A DNA stretch of 9,555 nucleotides from Bacillota bacterium (lineage in GTDB: Bacteria; Bacillota_A; Clostridia; Lachnospirales; Lachnospiraceae), in contig JAEZSL010000122.1 in the NCBI GenBank assembly GCA_023443925.1, positions 1-9,555 of the forward strand, read 5' to 3'. Shown here piece after piece: positions 1 to 6,242 of this stretch. A program made the position numbers and the translations under genes. Under the pieces are notes generated by a model. The model was not told where the DNA came from. It saw only the letters and a list, made by a program, of their open reading frames with translations, and made no database searches. Each line of letters begins with the position of its first letter. Position 1 is the stretch's first letter.

Positions 1-845
1 TAATTATCAATAAATTAAAAGGTACCTTTACCGTTGTTGCTGTAAAAGCTCCCGGCTACGGTGACAGAAGAAAAGCAATGCTTCAGGATATTGCTATCTT
101 AACCGGCGGTACCGTTATTTCTGATGAATTAGGCTTAGACTTAAAAGAAGTGACAATGGATCAGTTAGGACGTGCGAAATCCGTTAAAGTTCAGAAAGAA
201 AATACAATTATTGTTGACGGCGAAGGCGAAAAGAATGACATTTCTTCCAGAATTTCTCAGATCAGAGCTCAGATTGAAGAAACAACTTCTGAATTTGATA
301 AAGAAAAATTACAGGAAAGACTTGCCAAACTGGCAGGCGGCGTAGCAGTTATCCGTGTAGGCGCAGCCACCGAAACAGAAATGAAAGAAAAGAAACTTCG
401 TATGGAAGATGCTCTTGCAGCTACCAGAGCAGCAGTGGAAGAAGGTATTGTTGCCGGCGGCGGTTCCGCATATATTCATGCCTCCAAAGATGTTGCTAAA
501 TTAGCAGCTGAACTGGAAGGTGATGAAAAGACAGGTGCCAACATAATTTTAAAAGCCCTTGAATCTCCTTTATACTGCATCGTTGCAAATGCAGGTTTAG
601 AAGGCTCCGTTGTAACCAGCAAAGTAAAAGAACAAAATCCTGGAGTTGGATTTGATGCTTTAAAAGAAGAATATGTAGATATGGTATCTGCAGGTATTCT
701 TGATCCCGCTAAGGTTACAAGAAGTGCGCTTCAGAATGCTACCAGTGTTGCATCAACTTTATTAACAACAGAATCTGTTGTTGCTAACATAAAATCCAAT
801 GAACCGGCTATGCCAGCAGGCGCAGGCGGAATGGGTATGATGTAA
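1..845 (+). CDS. groEL: Chaperonin GroEL (Hsp60), 3' part only
   Basis: This is the C-terminal 280 residues of the 60-kDa chaperonin, which forms a double ring in the cytoplasm and folds proteins using ATP. The gene runs off the left edge; the first whole codon is at base 3. The translation opens in the apical domain, with [14 protein letters not shown] followed by DIAILTGG. It continues through the intermediate domain into the equatorial domain, with the signature [20 protein letters not shown]. The Asp of MEDAL (codon 408-410) matches the ATP-hydrolysis Asp398 of E. coli GroEL. The protein ends in the flexible GGMGMM tail typical of the family, so the 3' end is intact. groES and any HrcA/CIRCE control site would lie upstream, outside the window. 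A terminator follows 35 bases after the stop, so groEL is the last gene of its transcript. Identification is secure. Confidence 0.98.
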   Translation, partial: IINKLKGTFTVVAVKAPGYGDRRKAMLQDIAILTGGTVISDELGLDLKEVTMDQLGRAKSVKVQKENTIIVDGEGEKNDISSRISQIRAQIEETTSEFDKEKLQERLAKLAGGVAVIRVGAATETEMKEKKLRMEDALAATRAAVEEGIVAGGGSAYIHASKDVAKLAAELEGDEKTGANIILKALESPLYCIVANAGLEGSVVTSKVKEQNPGVGFDALKEEYVDMVSAGILDPAKVTRSALQNATSVASTLLTTESVVANIKSNEPAMPAGAGGMGMM

Positions 846-879
846 TTCCAGAAATAAATTATAGATCTGTAAATAGAAG

Positions 880-917
880 CTCCGGTTTTATTTGTATAAT
901 AAAGCCGGAGTTTTTTT
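880..917 (+). terminator. Intrinsic terminator of groEL
   Basis: CTCCGGTTTTA (880-890) pairs with TAAAGCCGGAG (900-910), 11 pairs including one G-T wobble, around a 9-base loop. Seven T follow directly (911-917). This is a classical Rho-independent terminator placed just after the groEL stop. Confidence 0.92.
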
Positions 918-1084
918 AAAGTTTTTGATACCGGATAACGGACGTTTTAAGTGATATTTCTAAAGTTGTGCCAGATAAGCAGTTATAAGCTAAATTAAAG
1001 TACAGCTATCGATCTGTTGCAGATTATTTTATTCGATATAACTAATAATTTAGAAAAATATTAGAAATATTTTAAGTTATAGGC

Positions 1085-1113
1085 TTTATCTTTAGTTTGA
1101 ATTTTAGTATAAT
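1085..1113 (+). promoter_or_regulatory. Probable sigma-A promoter for the DUF6106-like gene
   Basis: There is a perfect -10 TATAAT at 1108-1113. With a 17-base spacer the -35 position would be TTTATC (1085-1090), which matches only three of six consensus bases, so the -35 is weak. The start point would be near 1120, giving a leader of about 77 bases. The rest of the 918-1196 gap is AT-rich, and I see no gene in it. Confidence 0.4.
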
Positions 1114-1196
1114 GTTTAATAGAAAGACATGCTTTATAAAGAACGAAAAAAGGTCCATTAGATTCTTAATTATTAGAATATTCAGGAGGTAAAAAG

Positions 1197-1694
1197 ATGA
1201 ATGAACTATATGCGGAAGCGGGGGTAAAAAGGAAGGAGACAGCGGGAACCTATGCATTACGTTTCCTGTTGATATTTGTAGCTATTGCAGCTTTTCTGCT
1301 GACATTCCAGAATTCGATATTACTTTTCGTATCTGCAATTTTAATTGTTGCTATTGTTTATATATTCCCCAGACTGAGTGTGGAATATGAATATGTTTTT
1401 TGTGACGGACAATTAGACTTTGATAAAATTATGGGAAATGCAAAAAGAAAAACTGCCTTAAAAATTGATTTTGAAAAAGTAGAGATTATGGCCCCGGAAG
1501 GTTCCCATGCATTGGATGGCTATACCCATGGTAAAACGGTAGTAAAGGATTTCAGCTCCAGGAGTAAGGATGTAAAGCCTTATGTCATTATTCTGAGAGA
1601 AGGCGAAATTACTACTAAAATACTTTTCGAGCCTAGTGAAAAAATGATTAACTGTATTAAATTAAAGAGTTCAAGAAAATTATCCCAGTACTAA
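1197..1694 (+). CDS. Small two-helix membrane protein, DUF6106-like
   Basis: This 165-residue protein has no known function. A short polar N-terminus (1-18) is followed by two adjacent membrane segments at about 21-37 and 41-59, with only a QNS turn between them. A soluble C-terminal part of about 105 residues follows, rich in alternating beta-like strands (EYEYVFCDGQLDFDKIMG, then YVIILREGEITTKILFEPSE). The arrangement resembles bacterial PH-like domains behind a membrane hairpin. From memory it matches the clostridial family annotated DUF6106; I could not check this. The ATG at 1197 is supported by AGGAGGT at 1184-1190 with a 6-base spacer. The gene stands alone between groEL and guaB, with a probable promoter upstream and no clear terminator after it. 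The short loop between the helices suggests both termini are cytoplasmic. That it is a real gene is near certain; the family name is moderately sure. Confidence 0.88.
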   Translation: MNELYAEAGVKRKETAGTYALRFLLIFVAIAAFLLTFQNSILLFVSAILIVAIVYIFPRLSVEYEYVFCDGQLDFDKIMGNAKRKTALKIDFEKVEIMAPEGSHALDGYTHGKTVVKDFSSRSKDVKPYVIILREGEITTKILFEPSEKMINCIKLKSSRKLSQY

Positions 1695-1749
1695 GCCGAT
1701 ATTGAGTGTTAATAAGTAAAATTAAAATATAGTATGTTTGGTTGGCAGG

Positions 1750-1864
1750 AGAATGAGAATGTATATTTATGGAATCTTGTACCTGACAGGAATTGTTCCG
1801 GTAGGAAGAAATACTGGGAAAGCCCTGGAAAGTACGGATGAATATACATTCTGCATTCTTTTTT
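1750..1864 (+). ncRNA. Candidate structured RNA, long closed hairpin with U-run
   Basis: Bases 1750-1770 pair with 1838-1859. This gives 21 pairs, with one wobble (T1768-G1840) and one bulged G (1853). The pairing closes a rod with further helices: GTAC 1779-1782 with 1832-1835, CAGG 1787-1790 with CCTG 1824-1827, and CCGGTA 1798-1803 with TACTGG 1812-1817, with an 8-base purine loop. The internal loop CTGA / GAAA could form tandem sheared G-A pairs. Six T follow the outer stem (1859-1864), as in an intrinsic terminator. It lacks the signature bases of SRP RNA and is too short for 6S RNA, and I recognise no known family. An AT-rich possible -10 (TATAGT, 1728-1733) lies just upstream. The same bases hold a short open frame (1759-1866), so the stem could instead control that frame, or the whole could be a repeat element. 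Confidence 0.35.
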
Positions 1865-1866
1865 AA
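1759..1866 (+). CDS. Possible 35-residue small protein inside the hairpin
   Basis: ATG at 1759 is preceded by AGGAG (1747-1751) at a good 7-base spacing. Another ATG at 1753 is in the same frame but too close to that site. The product would begin MYIYGILYLTGIVPVG and end DEYTFCILF, with a hydrophobic first third and a polar middle. No family is recognised. Both start codons lie in the 5' arm of a 21-bp stem whose 3' arm is the end of the same frame, so a full-length RNA would hide its own start. That layout is known from type I toxin mRNAs, but no antisense RNA was identified and chance is a real alternative. The frame stays open for 73 more codons after its TAA. Confidence 0.25.
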   Translation: MYIYGILYLTGIVPVGRNTGKALESTDEYTFCILF

Positions 1867-1906
1867 TTTATAGGAAAGTTCTCCGAACTTACCTATAAAT
1901 TAAAAA
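1860..1906. repeat. Perfect inverted repeat, 15 + 6 bp hairpin
   Basis: TTTTTAATTTATAGG (1860-1874) pairs perfectly with 1892-1906. After one A-A mismatch, AAGTTC (1876-1881) pairs with GAACTT (1885-1890) around a TCC loop. The T-run lies in the 5' arm and no T-run follows the 3' arm on either strand, so it does not look like a terminator for anything reading through it. It abuts the preceding hairpin with no gap, and a small GCCT-TCC-AGGC hairpin (1907-1917) follows directly. Confidence 0.75.
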
Positions 1907-1920
1907 GCCTTCCAGGCAGG

Positions 1921-2088
1921 ATGCACATGAACACGCAAAAGGATAAATCCTTTGGAAGATGTCACTGTCGTGACAGCGCGTCAGCGCTAGAGTCTGGCAA
2001 GCCAGACTCTTTCCTTGTTATTGAAAATTTGCTTTTAGTTACAGAAAGCCCAATCTTGGGTTTACTGGATGTAAAGTATTCTGCATGA
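1921..2088 (+). CDS. Doubtful 55-codon open frame across the palindrome array
   Basis: An open frame runs from ATG 1921 (or ATG 1927, which has AGG at 1918-1920 six bases upstream) to TGA at 2086-2088. The frame is open from 1867, giving 73 sense codons in AT-rich DNA. The product would contain KDKSFGRCHCRDSASALES, then a hydrophobic stretch FLVIENLLLVTE. The Cys-His-Cys and Ser-rich parts are simply the translation of back-to-back palindromes, and the ribosome site is poor. I recognise no family. A translated palindromic repeat is as likely as a genuine gene, and a spurious frame is the most likely reading. Confidence 0.15.
   Translation: MHMNTQKDKSFGRCHCRDSASALESGKPDSFLVIENLLLVTESPILGLLDVKYSA
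1938..2010. repeat. Array of four near-abutting perfect palindromes
   Basis: Four hairpins follow one another: AAAGGAT-AA-ATCCTTT (1938-1953), TGTCAC-TGTC-GTGACA (1960-1975), AGCGC-GTCA-GCGCT (1975-1988), and AGAGTCTGGC (1989-1998) with its perfect complement GCCAGACTCT (2001-2010). All arms are perfect. The stretch is also clearly GC-richer than its surroundings. This is the look of a dispersed palindromic element or a compact multi-hairpin RNA. No copy occurs elsewhere in this window. Confidence 0.7.
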
Positions 2089-2119
2089 ACAGAGCGAATC
2101 CGGGTTACGTTTTTTACAT
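2046..2119. other. Further hairpins after the palindrome array
   Basis: AAGCCCAA (2046-2053) pairs with TTGGGTTT (2056-2063), 8 pairs with one wobble. Next, ATGTAAA (2069-2075) can pair with TTTACAT (2113-2119) around TCTG/CAGA (2080-2083 with 2090-2093). A competing pairing joins CTGGAT (2065-2070) to ATCCGG (2098-2103). Two exclusive folds would suit a switch, but in DNA of this composition they may be chance. Confidence 0.3.
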
Positions 2120-2171
2120 AAAGCTTTAGTTGGAAGAAGAAATATTATAATAAATAAAAGACAATTGTGCG

Positions 2172-2203
2172 CATGATGCGGACTTGAGCCGTTTCATGTT
2201 TTT
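2172..2203 (+). terminator. Possible weak terminator before the guaB promoter
   Basis: CATGA (2172-2176) pairs with TCATG (2194-2198), enclosing CGG (2179-2181) with CCG (2189-2191). Five T follow (2199-2203). The stem is interrupted, so termination would be modest. It would close any transcript crossing the hairpin region and insulate the guaB promoter that starts 33 bases later. A 13-base direct repeat TAAATAAAAGACA flanks it (2151-2163 and 2202-2214). Confidence 0.4.
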
Positions 2204-2235
2204 AAATAAAAGACAGCAGAATAACAGTTTGGTTA

Positions 2236-2264
2236 TTGACAAGCTTTCCTTAATTGGGTATACT
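2236..2264 (+). promoter_or_regulatory. Strong sigma-A promoter of guaB
   Basis: A consensus -35 TTGACA (2236-2241), a 17-base spacer and a -10 TATACT (2259-2264, five of six) form a near-ideal promoter. The start would be near 2271, leaving a leader of about 70 bases. That leader is A-rich and unstructured, with no sign of a guanine/xanthine riboswitch. Confidence 0.88.
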
Positions 2265-2323
2265 TTTAAAAATCAACAGAAATTAATCATCTAAACGAAA
2301 AACGAAACATGTAAACCCTATAA

Positions 2324-3796
<1,473 letters not shown>

Positions 3797-3803
3797 AAAG
3801 ACT

Positions 3804-3838
3804 AACAAACGGGGCTTCCTTTGGAGGCCCCGTTTGTT
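3804..3838. terminator. Shared bidirectional terminator of guaB and the amidase
   Basis: AACAAACGGGGC (3804-3815) pairs with GCCCCGTTTGTT (3827-3838). The stem is extended by TTCC/GGAG for 16 pairs in all, with one wobble and a TTT loop. T-rich sequence lies on the far side in both directions, though neither run is long. The hairpin overlaps the last two bases of the minus-strand amidase stop codon, so it serves two converging genes. Confidence 0.85.
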
Positions 3839-4568
3839 AATTTTGTACCGTATGTTCATTTTTATATGCAATAACATCATCTTTCAGGGTTTCCCAGGCA
3901 TCTTCATTATTAACATAATATAGAGGGCATAACTTTCCTGAAACATCATAATGTCTTATAATATCATCCCTGTCGAGGTTGTATACGGAGCATAGCCAGG
4001 CAATCAACGCTACTAAAGACTGATAGGTTTTCTCATTAAATTGCCCTGTTTCATCAGGATGACAGCATTCTATGGAGATAGTATCATTATTCCGGTCATT
4101 GGAGGCATAGGATATTTCATCAAGAGGGATACATTGAATAATCTCACCCTCCAGGCCGATAACAAAATGGCTGCTGGCAGAGGTTGTTTGGCTTAATCTT
4201 AAACTTTCAAAATAGTTCCGGTTGGACTCTGCTCCGGTTCCGGGGTTGGCAGTATAATGTATGACAATACTGTTTACTGCATTTAATGGCGTTTGAGGCC
4301 TTGAATAATCATTGGGTGTCAAAAGCATTTCACTGATATCCGGTTTCGTTATGGGGTTTGAAGCCGATGTAAACCCTAATACACTGTTAATTGGCTTATT
4401 AATATTTTTTACTACGGTATCCGTCATAATGATAACGGATAGCATGATCAGCATGGTAAGAGTTGTTACCGTTATGATCATCAGATATTTTTTTCTCCGT
4501 TGTTTTTTCTGCCATTGTTTTTTGGTAAGCAAGTTGGTATGCCCAGCCTTTCTATCATAAAGTATCAA
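3837..4568 (-). CDS. Membrane-anchored N-acetylmuramoyl-L-alanine amidase (Amidase_2)
   Basis: This enzyme probably cleaves the bond between muramic acid and the stem peptide of peptidoglycan, outside the membrane. A very basic N-terminus (KKQWQKKQRRKK, 16-27) precedes one membrane helix (about 29-49), so it is a signal anchor with the catalytic domain outside. The amidase domain spans about 96-235. The zinc ligands of the T7-lysozyme family are visible: His104 in VIHYT, His206 in IIRHYD and Cys214 in KLCP, with Lys212 at the catalytic lysine position. SSHFVIGLEGEIIQ is the usual family core. The start is unsure. The longest frame begins at TTG (4566-4568) directly after a stop and has no ribosome site. 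Met30 has GGAG about 13 bases upstream but would remove the basic segment. It converges on guaB and stands alone. The role (growth, sporulation or germination) cannot be read from context. Confidence 0.88.
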   Translation of the reverse strand: MILYDRKAGHTNLLTKKQWQKKQRRKKYLMIITVTTLTMLIMLSVIIMTDTVVKNINKPINSVLGFTSASNPITKPDISEMLLTPNDYSRPQTPLNAVNSIVIHYTANPGTGAESNRNYFESLRLSQTTSASSHFVIGLEGEIIQCIPLDEISYASNDRNNDTISIECCHPDETGQFNEKTYQSLVALIAWLCSVYNLDRDDIIRHYDVSGKLCPLYYVNNEDAWETLKDDVIAYKNEHTVQN

Positions 4569-4904
4569 TTAAATTTATTTTTATATCTATTGTTCCATAT
4601 ATCGAGTGATTGTTCAATATAGAAAGCCTTAAATTTCATTGTAATTGTCTTAAGTAAAGATGAAGAAATATTAAGGAGTTATCATACTGATAATGAACTA
4701 TAAGCCAGGTTTCTGCTTGTATTTATAAAATTAAACTTATACCTAAGTATTTAGGTGATAGAATCAGAACTAAAGAAAAGAGCAAGGAGAAGAGGGGATT
4801 CAGAACCTTCTCTTTCATATAACTAATCATATATAGTTACAAGCCTGTTGGTCTATAATCAGTACAAATACGACTTATAATTAATAAAATGCATCTAAAA
4901 GATT

Positions 4905-5156
4905 GCAATTATACATATAAGACAACATACAAAGGAACTATATATACGAAGCAATTATACATACAAAGCAATTATACATACACCACAATTAAACATACAA
5001 AGCAATCAAACGTACGAAGCAATCAAACATACGAAGCAAACAATAGAAACATACAATCAATAAAACATACAACCGATAAAATATACAAAGTTATTAAATG
5101 TATAAACAATAAATTGATTAAAGCAATAAATTATATAAAGAAATAAAACTTACAAA
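4905..5156. repeat. Degenerate 17-bp tandem repeat, A/C-rich strand
   Basis: Units fit the consensus GCAATYAWACATACRAA. The clearest copies are at 4951-4967, 5002-5018 and 5019-5035, with looser ones at 4968-5001, 5036-5089, 5123-5139 and 5140-5156. Unit length drifts between about 15 and 19. The plus strand is nearly free of runs containing G or T, which leaves an 85-codon frame open by composition alone. Because 17 is not a multiple of three, successive units fall in different frames, which argues against coding. Confidence 0.75.
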
Positions 5157-5180
5157 GAAATACAACCTAAAAATCCAAAA

Positions 5181-5241
5181 ACTAAAAGATTACAAACTAA
5201 AAGAATTAAAGATTACATACTAAAAGTTTACAAACTACAAA
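5181..5241. repeat. Short 15-bp tandem repeat
   Basis: The unit ACTAAAAGATTACAA appears at 5181-5195, in an expanded form at 5196-5218, as ACTAAAAGTTTACAA at 5219-5233, and as a partial copy at 5234-5241. It lies 24 bases after the end of the 17-bp tract but has a different unit. Confidence 0.6.
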
Positions 5242-5449
5242 ACTATAAAATTCTAATTCATTATTACAGAATACCAAATTAAATAATAATCTATTAAATT
5301 TATGTATAATAGTTTACATATCCACATGTCCTTAGTCGCCGGTATATTCTATTCATATAGTAAGAATACTTCATCTGCATCGGTATTTATTTTTCCATAA
5401 TAATCATTCTTAATATAGAAAACAATCCTTCTGTTTAATATCCTAATAT

Positions 5450-5929
5450 TTATAATGAAATGATAACATCCCGGTTAATAGGGGTATATCCCCGGTATTT
5501 AACCCCGGCAGCATTTAACATGCGCTTGGAAGCTTTGACAATATCCGTGTCTCCGTATTTATCGGACAGATAGATAATCTCGGAAATACCTTTTTGGATC
5601 AGTGCTTTCGTACACTCGTTGCAGGGGAAGAGAGTGACATACAGTTTTGCTCCTTTCATATGAGTGCCGGTATAATTAAGAATTGCATTCATTTCCGCAT
5701 GGCATACATATACATATTTGGTATCTAATACGGAGCCTTCCCGTTCCCAGGGAAACTCATCGTCGGAACAGCCGATGGGCATACCGTTATATCCGACGGA
5801 AAGAATTTTATTATCATCACTGACAATGCAGGCACCTACGCTTGTATTTGGATCTTTGCTCCGTTCTGCAGACAGCAGTGCGATTCCCATAAAATATTCA
5901 TCCCATTTTAAATAATCCTGTCTTTTCAT
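5450..5929 (-). CDS. dCMP deaminase (ComEB type)
   Basis: This 159-residue zinc enzyme should deaminate dCMP to dUMP, feeding thymidylate synthesis in the cytoplasm. The zinc-site motif CHAEMNAI supplies His77 and the proton-shuttling Glu79, and FPCNEC supplies Cys103 and Cys106. The N-terminal KWDEYFMGIALLSAERSKDPNTSVGACIV and the central SVGYNGMPIGCSDDEFPW are the nucleotide-binding elements of the dCMP branch, which separates it from cytidine and tRNA-adenosine deaminases. The length is usual for the ComEB-like bacterial family. The ATG is preceded by GGGAG (complement of 5937-5941) with a 7-base spacer. A good promoter lies about 70 bases upstream, and the gene is divergent from pstS. No terminator is obvious after it. 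The TAA of a tiny in-frame leader touches its ATG; see the separate entry. Confidence 0.94.
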   Translation of the reverse strand: MKRQDYLKWDEYFMGIALLSAERSKDPNTSVGACIVSDDNKILSVGYNGMPIGCSDDEFPWEREGSVLDTKYVYVCHAEMNAILNYTGTHMKGAKLYVTLFPCNECTKALIQKGISEIIYLSDKYGDTDIVKASKRMLNAAGVKYRGYTPINRDVIISL

Positions 5930-5980
5930 TTAGCTTCTCCCGTCTTTATAATAATCCGATCTTATAAGAAACTTCTCCAT
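5930..5980 (-). CDS. Possible 16-residue leader peptide of the deaminase
   Basis: An ATG (complement of 5978-5980) opens the short frame MEKFLIRSDYYKDGRS. Its TAA directly precedes the deaminase ATG, in the same frame. It lies downstream of the predicted start of transcription, so it would be on the mRNA. Only a weak TGAG stands as a ribosome site. It could couple translation to the deaminase, or be chance. Confidence 0.15.
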   Translation of the reverse strand: MEKFLIRSDYYKDGRS

Positions 5981-5996
5981 TGATCTCATTATTTAT

Positions 5997-6025
5997 ATTC
6001 TAGCATATTGAAATAGGAATGTAAA
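5997..6025 (-). promoter_or_regulatory. Promoter of the dCMP deaminase gene
   Basis: Read on the minus strand: -35 TTTACA (complement of 6020-6025), a 17-base spacer, then -10 TAGAAT (complement of 5997-6002) preceded by TGC as an extended -10. Both hexamers match five of six bases. Transcription would start near 5990, giving a leader of about 60 bases. Confidence 0.75.
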
Positions 6026-6122
6026 TTACAGATAAGGGCAGAATAATCAGCAAAACAGTTAACGTTTCATTATTAAGCACTGCTTTACATTATCTTTCCG
6101 GTTGCCAGAAATACGTAAACGA

Positions 6123-6144
6123 CTTTACAAAGACTTTACATTAT
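6123..6144 (+). promoter_or_regulatory. Pho-box-like direct repeat upstream of pstS
   Basis: CTTTACA-AAGA (6123-6133) is followed at once by CTTTACA-TTAT (6134-6144). This is an exact 11-base period with 7-base cores and 4-base AT-rich spacers, as in the PhoB/PhoP boxes of phosphate-starvation genes. A looser CTGTAAC lies two turns further (6155-6161), and another CTTTACA lies at 6083-6089. Phosphate-starvation control by a PhoR-PhoB/PhoP pair is inferred. Confidence 0.7.
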
Positions 6145-6169
6145 AAAAATACACCTGTAACAAATAAAG

Positions 6170-6175
6170 TATAAA
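6170..6175 (+). promoter_or_regulatory. Probable -10 element of the pst operon
   Basis: TATAAA lies 26 bases after the Pho-box-like repeat. No -35 hexamer is seen at the expected place (6147-6152, AAATAC), as is common when an activator takes its role. Transcription would begin near 6182, about 60 bases before pstS. Confidence 0.5.
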
Positions 6176-6242
6176 ATTCAACTTGTAAGTTAAACAAAAA
6201 CAAAAAATTATGAGGGGATACCCAAATATCAGGAGGAAAGAA

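Larger units (their letters stand above)
4569..5449. other. Long AT-rich non-coding stretch
   Basis: No convincing gene is seen on either strand over about 880 bases. It includes a short perfect hairpin ACCTAA-GTAT-TTAGGT (4741-4756) and a purine/pyrimidine hairpin GAGAAG (4787-4792) with CTTCTC (4807-4812). Two tandem-repeat tracts, listed separately, fill much of 4905-5241. The last 150 bases contain only scattered TATAAT-like words without partners. No clear promoter for the amidase or terminator for the deaminase could be named. Confidence 0.7.

Noticed and set aside
1072..1257. Minus-strand frame antisense to the start of the DUF6106-like gene
   Set aside because: It is rich in Leu, Ile and Phe because of AT-rich DNA, has no ribosome site, and overlaps the promoter and start of a better-supported gene.
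1750..1864. SRP RNA or 6S RNA
   Set aside because: The apical loop lacks the conserved SRP core (GGAAGGAAGCAGCC type), and the molecule is shorter than 6S RNA and without its large central bubble.
4693..4728. 11-codon frame after AAGGAG at 4673-4678
   Set aside because: The spacing to the ATG is 14 bases and the peptide is too short to support.
4889..5146. 85-codon open frame on the plus strand in the A/C-rich tract
   Set aside because: It has no ribosome site and is made of 17-bp repeats that shift frame each unit. The absence of stops follows from the scarcity of T and G in the tract.
5300..5356. 18-codon minus-strand frame MNRIYRRLRTCGYVNYYT in a small GC-richer patch
   Set aside because: It has no ribosome site, no neighbour suggesting a peptide system, and a length easily reached by chance.
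6210..6242. Upstream ATG extending PstS by 11 residues
   Set aside because: It has no ribosome site and would put RGYPNIRRKE before a normal lipoprotein signal peptide. AGGAGG fits the ATG at 6243.
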